Shown piece after piece: positions 1-8,091 of a DNA stretch of 64,000 nucleotides (position 1 is the first letter of the stretch; every line of letters begins with the position of its first letter). The DNA lies in assembly GCA_047601745.1 (NCBI GenBank), contig JASGIS010000001.1:1364001-1428000 (forward strand), read 5' to 3'. Source of the DNA: JAKPAM01 sp047601745. GTDB lineage: Bacteria; Pseudomonadota; Gammaproteobacteria; Burkholderiales; Burkholderiaceae_E. The notes under the pieces were generated by a model that was not told where the DNA came from, did no database searches, and saw only the letters and a program-made list of their open reading frames with translations. Made by a program: the position numbers and the translations under genes.

Positions 1-510
1 GCTTATGGCGCGGCCAACAGCTCGAGCATCGTGACGATGGCGCACATCAAGGAGCAGGCCAGGCTCGACATGACGATGGTGCCGTACAAGGGCGAGTCGC
101 AGGGCGTGGTGGATCTGCTGAGCGGGCGCGTGCAGATGATGATGCTGACGCCGGCCGTGCTGCCGCAGGCGCTGAAGGACGGTAAGTGCCGGGTCGTCTG
201 CGTGATGCTCAAGGACCGTTTGCCGTTGATGCCCGAGGTGCCGACATTGGAGGAAGCCGGCGTGCCGCTGATGGACATCGCGCTGTGGGGCGGCTTCCTT
301 GCGCCGGCCGGTACGCCGCCCGACATCGTCGCCCGGCTGTCGCGCGATCTGAACACCGCGATGATGGATCCGGACGTCAAGCCCAAGCTCGAGAAGTTCG
401 GCCTGTCGGTGCACGGCGATTCGCCCGAGGTGTTCGGACGCTTCCTTCGCGATCAGGCCGGGGCGTGGAAGAAGGCGGTGGCGTTGGCGAATATTCCGAT
501 CGAGAGCTGA
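1..510 (+). CDS. Bug-family TTT substrate-binding protein, C-terminal part
   Basis: The gene enters from the left edge, so its start and signal peptide are outside the window. The 169 visible residues are the C-terminal lobe of a periplasmic tripartite tricarboxylate transporter receptor (TctC/Bug family). They show the family's 'VPYKGE' segment, the stretch around 'MPEVPTLEEAG' and a terminal helix typical of Bug proteins. It is closely similar to the next gene, so the pair looks like a tandem duplication. Such proteins bind carboxylates in the periplasm and pass them to TctA/TctB membrane subunits, none of which are encoded here. Ligand unknown. Confidence 0.9.
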   Translation, partial: AYGAANSSSIVTMAHIKEQARLDMTMVPYKGESQGVVDLLSGRVQMMMLTPAVLPQALKDGKCRVVCVMLKDRLPLMPEVPTLEEAGVPLMDIALWGGFLAPAGTPPDIVARLSRDLNTAMMDPDVKPKLEKFGLSVHGDSPEVFGRFLRDQAGAWKKAVALANIPIES

Positions 511-630
511 ACGCCGTTCATCGTGGGCTCGAAGGCTGCGATCATGCAGTCTGTCGGGTCCGACATGAACCCGGCACCATCGGGACTCGGCATCATCGGG
601 TCGATGGATGACGAAGGAGACCAGTAGTCG

Positions 631-1626
631 ATGTCTGACGAAATCGGTGTACGGCGACGTACGTTGTTGCAGGCCGGTGCCGCGCTGGCGGCGCAGGCTG
701 CCCTGCCCTCTCTATCGGGCGCCCAATCGGCGTCCTTCCCGTCGCAGACCGTGCGGATGGTCGTGCCGTTTCCCGCGGGGGGCGCATCGGACCTGGCGGC
801 GCGCCAGATGGGCCAGAAGCTGTCCGCGCTGCTCGGGCAGACGGTGGTCGTGGACAACCGGCCCGGCGCCGACGGGGCGATCGCGTCGCAGGAGGTCGCG
901 CGTTCGGCGCCCGACGGCCACACGATCTACTACGCGACCGCCACGGCACTGACGTACGTGCCGGTGATCCGCCGCAATCCGGGTTATGCATTGAGCGATT
1001 TCGCACCGCTGACGCATTTCGTGTCGTACACGTTCTTCCTGGCCGTGCACGAGAGCGTACCGGGCAGGAACCTCGCCGAGGTCCTCGATCACGTGCGCGC
1101 CCACCCGAACAAGTACTCGTACGGCAGCGGCAACAGCAGCGGCATCATCGGCATGGCGCAGTTGCTCGACAGTTCGAAGACCGAGATGGTGCACGTGCCG
1201 TACAAGGGCGAGCCGCAGGCATCGGTCGACCTGATCGCCGGCCGCATCCATATGCTGATCGCGACGCCGGCCGTGCTGCCGCAGTTGATGCAGGACGGCA
1301 AGGTGCGGCCGGTGTGCGTGCTGCTGAAGGAGCGCAGTCCGCTGATGCCCGACGTGCCGACGATCGAGGAAAGCGGCCAGCCGTTGATGCGTTGCTCGTT
1401 GTGGGGCGGATTCTTCGCGCCCGCGAAGACGCCCGCGCCGATCGTCGACCAGCTCTCGCGGGCGCTGCGCACGGTGATGAGCGAGCCGGACATGAAGGAA
1501 AGGCTGCAGAAGTTGGGTCTGATGCCCGAGGGCGACACACCCGAACAGTTCGCCGCCTTCCTCCAGGAACAGGTCGTTGCGTGGCGCGATGCCGTCGCGC
1601 TGGCCAAGATTCCGACCGACGGCTGA
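631..1626 (+). CDS. Bug-family TTT substrate-binding protein with Tat-like leader
   Basis: A complete 331-residue receptor of the TctC/Bug family. Residues 1-35 carry a twin-arginine type leader: an RRR cluster followed by a hydrophobic alanine/leucine stretch and a likely cleavage after 'SGAQS'. The mature part has the family landmarks 'VPFPAGG', 'VVVDNRPGADG' and 'VPYKGEPQ'. It follows the upstream receptor with a 120-bp gap and shares its C-terminal half. No TctA/TctB genes lie nearby, as is common for the expanded orphan receptors of Burkholderiales. It should bind a small carboxylate in the periplasm; which one is unknown. Confidence 0.92.
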   Translation: MSDEIGVRRRTLLQAGAALAAQAALPSLSGAQSASFPSQTVRMVVPFPAGGASDLAARQMGQKLSALLGQTVVVDNRPGADGAIASQEVARSAPDGHTIYYATATALTYVPVIRRNPGYALSDFAPLTHFVSYTFFLAVHESVPGRNLAEVLDHVRAHPNKYSYGSGNSSGIIGMAQLLDSSKTEMVHVPYKGEPQASVDLIAGRIHMLIATPAVLPQLMQDGKVRPVCVLLKERSPLMPDVPTIEESGQPLMRCSLWGGFFAPAKTPAPIVDQLSRALRTVMSEPDMKERLQKLGLMPEGDTPEQFAAFLQEQVVAWRDAVALAKIPTDG

Positions 1627-1720
1627 CCCGATCGGCGGTTCGCCGTGTGCAGGCTGGCGCGGCGGACCTCGTCTCGATCGGGTGTTCGGAGTTCGGTTGT
1701 CGGAACAAGGAGGGGCTGTC

Positions 1721-2650
1721 ATGCACGAGAGTCGTCGTCAATGGATGCGTGACATCGGTGTGGGGGCCGCGGCGATGCTGGCGGCGCCGTGGTGGGCGCC
1801 GCCCGCGTCGGCGGTGCTGCAACCGGTCGCGACCAAGCGGATCATGGCCAGCGGAGAACTGATTCCGACGGTCGGGGTCGGAACGGCGCGGCGATATGCG
1901 GGCGCCAGCGGCGAGCAGCAGCTCGCGCCGCTGCGCGAAGCGCTGCGGGTCTTCGTTCGAGAAGGCGGCAAGGTCGTCGATACCGCGTCGTCGTATGGCG
2001 ATGCCGAATCGGTGCTCGGTCTGCTGATCGAGCAGACGGGATTGCGCGATTCGCTGTTCCTGGCGACCAAGGTCTCGGCGAGCGGCCGCCAGGAGGGCAT
2101 CGCGCAGATCGAGCAGTCGTTCAAGAACCTGCGCACCGATCGCCTCGACCTGATCGCCGTGCACAATCTGCGCGACGTGGCGACGCAGTTGCAGGTGCTG
2201 CGCGAGTTCAAGGGCAAGGGGCTGGTCCGCTACATCGGCTTGACGACGTCGTCGACGTCGCAGCACGAGGAGATGGTGCGCCTGATCCGCAGCGAATCGA
2301 TCGACTTCGTGCAGGTCGACTATGCGATCGACCATCGCGAAGCCGAGAAGAACGTGTTGCGCGCGGCCGTCGAACAGAACGTGGCGGTGATGGTCAACCT
2401 GCCGTTCGGGCGCGGCCGGGTGTTCGAGGCGGTGCGCGACAGGCCGCTGCCCGAGTGGGCGGCCGAGCTCGACATCCGGAGCTGGGCGCAGTTCTTCCTG
2501 AAGTACCTGATCTCGCACAAGGCCGTCACCTGCGTGATCCCGGGGACGGCGACGGCCGCGCACGCGCTCGACAACACCGGTGCGATGCGCGGACGGCTGC
2601 CGGATCCGTTCCAGCGCGAGCAGATGGCCGCGCTGATCGCGCGGCTGTGA
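1721..2650 (+). CDS. Aldo/keto reductase family protein, Tat-exported
   Basis: A 309-residue aldo/keto reductase-fold protein. I chose the ATG at 1721 because AAGGAGG at 1707-1713 is ideally spaced and because the protein then begins with a twin-arginine leader (SRRQWMRD followed by a hydrophobic segment to about residue 30). The barrel has the family signs: 'DTASSYGDAE' with the catalytic Asp/Tyr, 'ATKVSAS' with the Lys and 'AVHNL' with the His. It should reduce or oxidise a carbonyl with NADPH or a related cofactor. Export of a nicotinamide enzyme is unusual but known for Tat-exported members of this family. It follows the Bug genes on the same strand. Confidence 0.85.
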   Translation: MHESRRQWMRDIGVGAAAMLAAPWWAPPASAVLQPVATKRIMASGELIPTVGVGTARRYAGASGEQQLAPLREALRVFVREGGKVVDTASSYGDAESVLGLLIEQTGLRDSLFLATKVSASGRQEGIAQIEQSFKNLRTDRLDLIAVHNLRDVATQLQVLREFKGKGLVRYIGLTTSSTSQHEEMVRLIRSESIDFVQVDYAIDHREAEKNVLRAAVEQNVAVMVNLPFGRGRVFEAVRDRPLPEWAAELDIRSWAQFFLKYLISHKAVTCVIPGTATAAHALDNTGAMRGRLPDPFQREQMAALIARL

Positions 2651-2761
2651 CCCGCGATCCGCCGACTATTCGTGTGAGCGCACGGGCAATCACGTACCAT
2701 GTCCGCCAGCATCGTGCCCGTCCGGGGCGCGACTCGTCGGGGTGGGGATCGGGTGACCGTG

Positions 2762-3130
2762 ATGCGGATTCTGTACGTCGAAGACCAGGATTACCTGCGC
2801 GAGACGATCGGCCTGCTGCTCGAGGAACCGGACCGCGAAATCGTTTCGGTCGATAGCGCCGAGTCGGCGTTGCTGGCCTTGCAGGCATCGCGAGAAAACC
2901 GCTTCGACCTGCTGATCACCGACGTGAGCCTGCCCGGCGTGTCGGGTATCGAACTGGCCCGTCGGGCTCGGCAGCAGTTGCCGCGGTTATGGGTCGTGCT
3001 GATGTCCGGCTATACGTTCGCCGACCAGCTCGGCGAGTTCGGCGAGCGCTGCGCGGCCTTGTCCAAGCCCTTCGATGCCGAGCAGCTCGACGCGTTGATC
3101 GAGCGGATCCGGACCGAACTGGAAGCTTGA
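2762..3130 (+). CDS. Single-domain response regulator (receiver protein)
   Basis: A 122-residue protein made only of a CheY-like receiver domain. The acidic pair E7-D8, the phospho-acceptor D54 in 'LITDVSLPG', the switch residue S82 and K102 in 'SKPF' are all present, so phosphorylation should work. There is no output domain; it would act through protein contact or as a phosphorelay intermediate. I prefer the ATG at 2762 because the receiver fold begins there; an in-frame ATG at 2699 would add 21 residues of no recognisable fold. No histidine kinase is encoded nearby. Confidence 0.85.
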   Translation: MRILYVEDQDYLRETIGLLLEEPDREIVSVDSAESALLALQASRENRFDLLITDVSLPGVSGIELARRARQQLPRLWVVLMSGYTFADQLGEFGERCAALSKPFDAEQLDALIERIRTELEA

Positions 3131-3158
3131 GCGGGCGAGCGCGCGGGCGTCGCCCGTA

Positions 3159-3569
3159 TCAGGCCTGCTCGAAACGCGGCAGCATCCGGCCGGCCAGCGC
3201 ATCGAAACGGCAGACGACGGTATCGCCGATCCTTAGTTCGGCGTCGCCGTGCGCCATCACGCGAATGCCTTCGTCGAGGTCGACGAGCACGATCCTGTAG
3301 GGCGCCAATGCGGCGAACGCCTCGGACGGCGCGCGCTGCACGAGCGTCGTCGCGTAGACGACGCCGCGTCCGCCGCTCGCGTGCGTGGTCGGGCCGGCTT
3401 CGCCGCAGCGCGGACAGAAACCCCGCCGGAAATACCAGCGGTGGTCGCAGGCCGCGCACTGCTGATACGCGAGCCCTGCCCCGCCGCAGGTCCAGTCGGC
3501 GATCGCGTCGGCCGGTTCGACGGGTTCGATGGGATCGACGGGGTCGACACGGTCGATCGGGGCGCTCAT
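3159..3569 (-). CDS. DUF35 Zn-ribbon/OB-fold acyl-CoA-associated protein
   Basis: A 136-residue protein with an N-terminal rubredoxin-like Zn ribbon (CAACDHRW...CPRCGEAG, four cysteines) and a C-terminal OB-fold ('GRGVVYATTLV', 'YRIVLVDLDEGIRVMAH'). This is the DUF35 layout that partners thiolase-like proteins, for example the ChsH2-type partner of the aldolase Ltp2. It overlaps the upstream thiolase-like gene by four bases (ATGA), which implies translational coupling and probably a complex. The first 25 residues are a low-complexity D/P/V run. Role inferred: CoA-ester binding and a structural partner for the thiolase-like subunit. Confidence 0.88.
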   Translation of the reverse strand: MSAPIDRVDPVDPIEPVEPADAIADWTCGGAGLAYQQCAACDHRWYFRRGFCPRCGEAGPTTHASGGRGVVYATTLVQRAPSEAFAALAPYRIVLVDLDEGIRVMAHGDAELRIGDTVVCRFDALAGRMLPRFEQA

Positions 3570-4705
3570 GCGTCGACGGCCTCCATGACGAGACTGACGT
3601 GCGACGACAGCACGCCGCCGTCGCCGTGCAGCAGCGCGACGCCGGCCTTGCGGACCTGGCGGTCCGCGGCGCGGCCGGTCATCTGCAGATGGGTCTCGAC
3701 CAGATGGGCCATCGCGCCGGCGACGCCGCAGTGGCCGTACGACAGCAGACCGCCATGCAGGTTCAGCGGCATCGCGCCGTCGCGGCCGAAGTGGCCGTCG
3801 GCGGCCCAGGTGCCGGATCGGCCGCGCGGCGCCAGGCCCAGCTCTTCGAGCAGGATCGCCAGCGTGATCGTGAAGCTGTCGTAGACGGCGGCCAGTTCGA
3901 CATCGGCCATCGTTCGCCGCGCGCGTTCGAGCGCCCTGCCCGCGCAGCGATCGGCGCCGAAGCGCGTCAGCGACGGCATCGCGCTGACGTGCTGGGCATT
4001 GTGGTGCTGCGTCGCGGCGGCCAGCCGCACCGGATGCGGGCCGATCGGTTCGCGCGAGACGACGACCGCGCAGCCGCCGTCGGAGACCGGGCAGCAATCG
4101 AGCATCTTCAACGGCGCGGCGATCGTGCGCGACGCCAGTACCTGGTCGACGGTGATCGGCTCGCGGAACTGCGCGCCCGGATGCCGTGCCGCGTGCGCGC
4201 GCATCAGCACGGCCAGTTGCGCGAAGTCGGCTTCGGTGTTGCCGTGTTCGTGCATGTAGCGCGACGCGACCAGTCCGTAATAAGCGGGAATCGTCGGTCC
4301 GAGCGGAACTTCATAAGTGGCGTGCCCGGCTTGCGCCAGCGTCCGGATCGACGCGTCGCGGCTCTGGCCCGTCATCCGGTTTTCTCCACCGACGACGAGC
4401 ACCCGCCGCGCGACGCCCGCCTCGACCAGTTCGTGCGCGAGCATGACCATGCCGAAGCCGGTGGCGCCGCCCATCTGGATCGCGTGGGCATAAGCGGGCT
4501 GCACGCCGAAATGCTCGGCGAACAGCGTCGCCAGCATGATGTGCGGCAGCACCGTCGAATAACCGCAGACGAGCCCGTCGATGTCGGCGCGCGCCAGCGC
4601 GGCGTCGGCCAGCGCGTCGGCGGCAGCGCGGCTCATCAGGTCGAGCGTGTCCTGGCCGTCGAGCCGGCCGTACGGTGTCAATCCGACACCGCAGACATAG
4701 CTCAT
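3566..4705 (-). CDS. Thiolase-like (SCP2/Ltp2-type) protein
   Basis: A 379-residue thiolase-fold protein of the lipid-transfer/SCP2 subgroup. The C-terminal half keeps 'LDCCPVSDGG' and 'HGGLLSYGHCG'. Where biosynthetic and degradative thiolases have the nucleophilic cysteine, this protein reads 'QMGGATGFG', with no cysteine. Together with the DUF35 partner immediately downstream, that points to an Ltp2-like aldolase or lyase rather than a true thiolase (inference). Its ATG overlaps the end of the IclR gene by four bases and its stop overlaps the DUF35 start by four, so the three genes are one tight operon. Confidence 0.85.
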   Translation of the reverse strand: MSYVCGVGLTPYGRLDGQDTLDLMSRAAADALADAALARADIDGLVCGYSTVLPHIMLATLFAEHFGVQPAYAHAIQMGGATGFGMVMLAHELVEAGVARRVLVVGGENRMTGQSRDASIRTLAQAGHATYEVPLGPTIPAYYGLVASRYMHEHGNTEADFAQLAVLMRAHAARHPGAQFREPITVDQVLASRTIAAPLKMLDCCPVSDGGCAVVVSREPIGPHPVRLAAATQHHNAQHVSAMPSLTRFGADRCAGRALERARRTMADVELAAVYDSFTITLAILLEELGLAPRGRSGTWAADGHFGRDGAMPLNLHGGLLSYGHCGVAGAMAHLVETHLQMTGRAADRQVRKAGVALLHGDGGVLSSHVSLVMEAVDA

Positions 4706-5745
4706 GCGCGCTTGCGGGGCCGTGCCGGCGGCCACATCGAGAACGTGAACGGCGCACCGGGAATCGAGCTGGCGACGGCGGCCTTGACCGGCTCGTTGCG
4801 CCCGTTGCGGCGGATGACGCGCGACGCGATGCCCAGGCCGGTACCGAACGGGTTCGCCTTGGCGGCGCCGGCCTTCGAAGCGCCCGACGCGGCCGGCGAC
4901 GACGCCGATCCGCGTCCCTTGGCGGCGCGCGGCGGCGCGATCGCCGACGGATCGAGCATCGCGCCGATGTCGGTGGTCTGTCCCGGGCCGTGCGCCTGCG
5001 GCGTCGACAGCGCGGTCGCGGCTTCCCTGAGCGCCGGCACCAGCAGGTCCAGGCGCGACGTCAGCCGCTCGCTGAGCGCGGCCAGGCTGATCGCGGCGAC
5101 CGGTGCGCCGTTGGGACCAAGGATCGGCACCGCGATGCCGCCCATCTTGTCGACGATGATGTCGAGCATCTGCGTGTGGCCGCGCTGGCGGGCCGCGACC
5201 AGTTCCTTCTCGATGATCGCGCGCGTCAGTTTCGGGTAGCGTGCCTCGATGTCGGCGGCGGTCAGGTCCAGGATCGCCGCGGCTTCGTCCTCGGGCAGCC
5301 AGGCCAGCAGCGCCATCGAACCGGCCCCCACGCCCAGCGGCCGGCGGGTACCGATGTCCAGGTAGTTGGCACGGATCGGGTAGCTGCCGAACTCGCGGTC
5401 CAGGCAGATCGACTCGATGCCGCTGCGCGTGGACAGGATGATCGAGTCGCCGGAGACGGCGGCCAGCTTGACCAGCCACGGCCGCGCGCGGTCGCGCACG
5501 TGGTCGCGGCCCTGCATCGCGATGCCCAACGCGAGCGCGTCGTCGCCGAGCGAGAAACGCTTGGTGTCGGGATCACGCCGCACGAAGCCTTCTTCACCGA
5601 GAGCGGCCAGCAGGCGCAGCGCCGTGGCCTTGTTGAGGTCGGCCGCCAGGCAGACGTCGGTCAGCCGCAGCGGCTGCGGCGTCGACAGCACGCGCAGGAT
5701 GCGACACAGCTTTTGGACGGAGTTGCTATCAGATTGACGGGACAT
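4702..5745 (-). CDS. IclR-family transcriptional regulator
   Basis: A 347-residue regulator. Residues 8-70 form the winged helix-turn-helix ('VQKLCRILRVLS', 'LNKATALRLLAAL') and 85-250 the IclR effector domain ('PLGVGAGSMALLAW', 'GGIAVPILG'). The tail after about residue 260 is Ala/Pro/Ser-rich and unlike usual IclR proteins, which end near 260. It heads the operon with the thiolase-like and DUF35 genes, overlapping the first by four bases, and so probably controls that pathway and itself. Candidate operator repeats lie directly upstream. Confidence 0.9.
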   Translation of the reverse strand: MSRQSDSNSVQKLCRILRVLSTPQPLRLTDVCLAADLNKATALRLLAALGEEGFVRRDPDTKRFSLGDDALALGIAMQGRDHVRDRARPWLVKLAAVSGDSIILSTRSGIESICLDREFGSYPIRANYLDIGTRRPLGVGAGSMALLAWLPEDEAAAILDLTAADIEARYPKLTRAIIEKELVAARQRGHTQMLDIIVDKMGGIAVPILGPNGAPVAAISLAALSERLTSRLDLLVPALREAATALSTPQAHGPGQTTDIGAMLDPSAIAPPRAAKGRGSASSPAASGASKAGAAKANPFGTGLGIASRVIRRNGRNEPVKAAVASSIPGAPFTFSMWPPARPRKRA

Positions 5746-6052
5746 CTTGATCCTGGGTGATGAAAGAGTGCTGTGAAGCGGACGAGTCCCCTGTCGCGTC
5801 TTCCTCCGTTCCGGTCGGGCACCGATCGAAAGGAGGGAATCTGTTTTATGAAACCTGGAGAGCGGCGCTTTTGAAACTTCGCCGCCCCGCTTGAAGCGGG
5901 CCCCATCGTTTCATTTCCCTAGGGGAATTGTCAAGATATGGCAATTTTGGACGGCCCGGATGGTCATGTGCCGCGACGATCCGGGGATGGTGGTTCATGA
6001 AGCGAAACATCTTTGACGCGACGAATGGAACTTTCCGGCGCGCCGATTCCGG
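5746..6052. promoter_or_regulatory. Intergenic region upstream of the IclR operon, with repeated TGAAAC boxes
   Basis: A 307-bp gap with no gene; the flanking operon and the enoyl-CoA hydratase are both on the minus strand. It holds three copies of a hexamer: TGAAAC at 5849-5854 and 5872-5877 and its complement GTTTCA at 5908-5913, plus a 15-bp palindrome CCCGCTTGAAGCGGG at 5886-5900 and a TTCCCTAGGGGAA near-palindrome around 5915-5928. IclR proteins bind short palindromes just upstream of their own genes, so this is a plausible operator cluster. No clear -35/-10 pair was identified. Confidence 0.4.
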
Positions 6053-6880
6053 TCACGCGCCACGGAACGCCGGCGCGCGTTTTTCGACGAAGGCACGAGA
6101 AGCCTCGCGGTGGTCGTCGGTCTGGCTGCAGCGCGAGTGGTGCAGCGCTTCGGCATCGAAGACGGCCTCCAGGCTCGCGTGTTCGGCCAGGTTGATGTTC
6201 TTCTTGATGTAGCCGAGGGTGATCGTCGGGCCGCTTGCCAGCTCGCGCGCGAAGGCCGCCGATTCGGCTTCGATCCGATCGCCGGGGATCACGCGGGTGA
6301 CGAGACCGGCCTCGAACGCCTGCTGGCCGGTCAACAGCGGGGACAGCAGGTACAGCTCGCGCGCTTTGGCGCTGCCGACGAGCTGCGTCAGGAAGAAGCT
6401 GCCGCCGAAATCGCCGGACAGGCCGACCTTGGCGAACGCGGTCGTGATCTTGGCGTCGGGCGTCGCGAGCCGGAAATCGCAAGCCAGCGCCAGCGACAGT
6501 CCGGCGCCGGCCGCGGCGCCCTGGATGACGGCGATCGTCGGCTTGGGCATCTGGTGCAGCAGTCGGGCCGATTCCATCCGTTCGCGCAGGCTGCGCACCC
6601 GCTCTTCGAGGGTGGCGTCGAAGGCGCCATCGGCCATCGCCTTGACGTCGCCGCCGGCGCTGAACGCCTGGCCCGCACCGGTCAGCACGATCGCGCGCAC
6701 CTCGCGGTCGGTCGCCGCGCGCTGCAGCGCATCGTGCAGCCGACTGAGCAACGCCGGATTCAGCGCGTTGCGGCGCTCGGGGCGGTTCATCGTCAGCGTC
6801 AGCACACCGGCATCGATCCGCTCGATCAGTACGGAATCGTCGGTCGCGGCGGAGCCGGCGGGGGATGGGGGGGCATTCAT
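6053..6880 (-). CDS. Enoyl-CoA hydratase/isomerase
   Basis: A 275-residue crotonase-fold protein. It shows 'NRPERRNALN', the oxyanion-hole segment 'AFSAGGDVKAMA' and 'GAAAGAGLSLALACDFRLA'. These enzymes hydrate enoyl-CoA or catalyse related CoA-ester chemistry in the cytoplasm. A GGAG at 6887-6890 (reading the minus strand) sets the start at 6880. It is closely similar to the hydratase at 49477-50271, including the tail 'DDHREASRAFV', so the two are paralogues. It is divergent from the GntR regulator across an AT-rich spacer and is a likely target of it. Confidence 0.92.
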   Translation of the reverse strand: MNAPPSPAGSAATDDSVLIERIDAGVLTLTMNRPERRNALNPALLSRLHDALQRAATDREVRAIVLTGAGQAFSAGGDVKAMADGAFDATLEERVRSLRERMESARLLHQMPKPTIAVIQGAAAGAGLSLALACDFRLATPDAKITTAFAKVGLSGDFGGSFFLTQLVGSAKARELYLLSPLLTGQQAFEAGLVTRVIPGDRIEAESAAFARELASGPTITLGYIKKNINLAEHASLEAVFDAEALHHSRCSQTDDHREASRAFVEKRAPAFRGA

Positions 6881-6940
6881 CGGGGTCTCCTCATTTTCAA
6901 ATATTATATAAAATATGAGAAAAGAGGGGACGACTCCATC
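6881..6940. promoter_or_regulatory. AT-rich divergent promoter region between enoyl-CoA hydratase and GntR regulator
   Basis: This 60-bp spacer is strikingly AT-rich for such a GC-rich chromosome (6893-6925 is nearly all A/T). CTCAT at 6890-6894 and ATGAG at 6915-6919 form the ends of an imperfect inverted repeat around a TATTATATAAAATAT core, which offers -10-like elements in both directions. GAGGGGA at 6924-6930 is the ribosome-binding site for the GTG start at 6941. A bidirectional promoter with an operator for the GntR protein is the simplest reading. Confidence 0.5.
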
Positions 6941-7747
6941 GTGCTCAGATCAGGCCTGACCGCCTTCGCCGATGAACTGTCGGATACCGCGCTGACGCGC
7001 GACAGTCTGGCGTCACAGGCGTACGCGCGCATCCGGCGCGGACTGATGAACGGGCGCTACCAGCCCGGGCAGAAGATGATCCTGCGTACGCTGACCGACG
7101 AGCTGGGTATCAGCCCGACGCCGATCCGCGAGGCATTGGCGCGGCTGGTGTCCGAACAGGCGTTGCTGCAGCCCGATCGCCGTTCGGTGCGCGTGCCGGA
7201 CTTCGATCTGGAGCGGTTTCGCGAGGTGCGCGCGTTACGGCTGGAGCTCGAAGCGCTCGGCGCCCGCACCGCGGCGCAGCGTGCCGGCGCGGACGAACTC
7301 GATGCACTCGAACTGGTGCACCGCCGCCTGGCCGCGGCCAAGATCGACGGCGATTTCGCGCGCGCGCTCGAAATGAACGAGCGCTTCCACCTGGGCTTGT
7401 GCGCGCTGGCGCGGATGCCGGTGCTGATGCGGATCGTCGAGGGCCTTTGGCTGCAATGCGGTCCGCTGATGAACGTCGTCAAGTTCCTGCCGGTGATCGC
7501 GCCCGACGCGCATCCGCACCTGATCGTGTTGCGCGGCCTGCGCGCGCGCGATGGCGACATGGCTGCGCGCGGCATCCAGCAGGACATCGGCTTGTTGGAC
7601 GACCAAGTGATCGAACGATTGATGAGCCGCTTGAAGGCGGTCGAGCCGGGGCAGGGCGAGGGTTCGCCGCAACAACAGTCCGGGAGTCCGAGCCTGGGGT
7701 CCGTCGGGCCGTCCTTGAATGGACCGGGGCGCGTGCGCTCCGCTTGA
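6941..7747 (+). CDS. GntR-family regulator, FCD (FadR-like) subfamily
   Basis: A 268-residue regulator starting at GTG 6941, ten bases after a GAGGGGA site. Residues 20-85 are the winged helix ('SQAYARIRRGLMNG', 'ELGISPTPIREALARL') and 95-230 the all-helical FCD ligand domain, with 'ELEALGARTAAQRA' and the metal/ligand histidines in 'MNERFHLGLC' and 'HPHLIVLRGL'. FCD regulators sense small organic or fatty-acid-derived effectors. It is divergent from an enoyl-CoA hydratase gene, its likely target. The last 30 residues are a G/S/P-rich tail. Two matches to the subfamily operator lie just downstream. Confidence 0.92.
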   Translation: MLRSGLTAFADELSDTALTRDSLASQAYARIRRGLMNGRYQPGQKMILRTLTDELGISPTPIREALARLVSEQALLQPDRRSVRVPDFDLERFREVRALRLELEALGARTAAQRAGADELDALELVHRRLAAAKIDGDFARALEMNERFHLGLCALARMPVLMRIVEGLWLQCGPLMNVVKFLPVIAPDAHPHLIVLRGLRARDGDMAARGIQQDIGLLDDQVIERLMSRLKAVEPGQGEGSPQQQSGSPSLGSVGPSLNGPGRVRSA

Positions 7748-7754
7748 GGACGGG

Positions 7755-7864
7755 TTGTTCGACAAATCGTGATCGACAACAGGTTTGCTGGTTTGTTGAC
7801 GCGCAAATAGCGCACCCAATGGGTGCTATTTCGCTGGGCAACCACCCGCCGGGTTGTCCGACAA
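7755..7864. promoter_or_regulatory. Two FadR-subfamily operator-like boxes
   Basis: TTGTTCGACAA at 7755-7765 and TTGTCCGACAA at 7854-7864 both fit TNGTNNNACNA, the consensus of the FadR/FCD GntR subfamily, and are 99 bp apart. The second lies in a longer inverted repeat (GGTTGTC-C-GACAACC, 7852-7866). Between them, AAATAGCGCACCCA and TGGGTGCTATTT (7805-7831) form another near-perfect inverted repeat that could be an operator or a terminator stem for the gntR gene. Binding by the GntR protein next door is inference. Confidence 0.4.
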
Positions 7865-7930
7865 CCGGGTATCCGCTTCGATCCGCCTTGATAACGTCAT
7901 GTTGTCGGATGAATTCGATGCCGCTCGATC

Positions 7931-8078
7931 ACCCCTGTGGGGGTTAATCCGTTCATATACCCCGCAAGGTAAATATTCTAACTATCCCCCATAGGGGTTC
8001 CAGAGCGATTGACTAGTCGGATGCGTAGTGCCGTTCTACCCTATGAGGTATATTCTCTGAATATCCCTTAGAGGGTTT
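7931..8078. promoter_or_regulatory. Cluster of palindromic operators upstream of hipBA
   Basis: Five imperfect palindromes of the form (TA)CCCnnnGGG(TA) stand in tandem before the antitoxin gene: about 7931-7945, 7956-7976, 7983-8000, 8037-8050 (TACC-CTATGA-GGTA) and 8061-8078. A perfect ATATTC-TCT-GAATAT palindrome (8050-8064) links the last two. HipB antitoxins repress their own operon by binding several such palindromes cooperatively, so these are the expected autoregulatory sites. No gene lies in 7748-8091. Confidence 0.55.
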
Positions 8079-8091
8079 CGGGAGCTCGTTG

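Noticed and set aside
3159..4097. 312-codon frame covering the DUF35 gene and part of the thiolase gene
   Set aside because: Only the last 136 codons code for the DUF35 protein; the upstream part is out of frame with the thiolase and Arg-rich.
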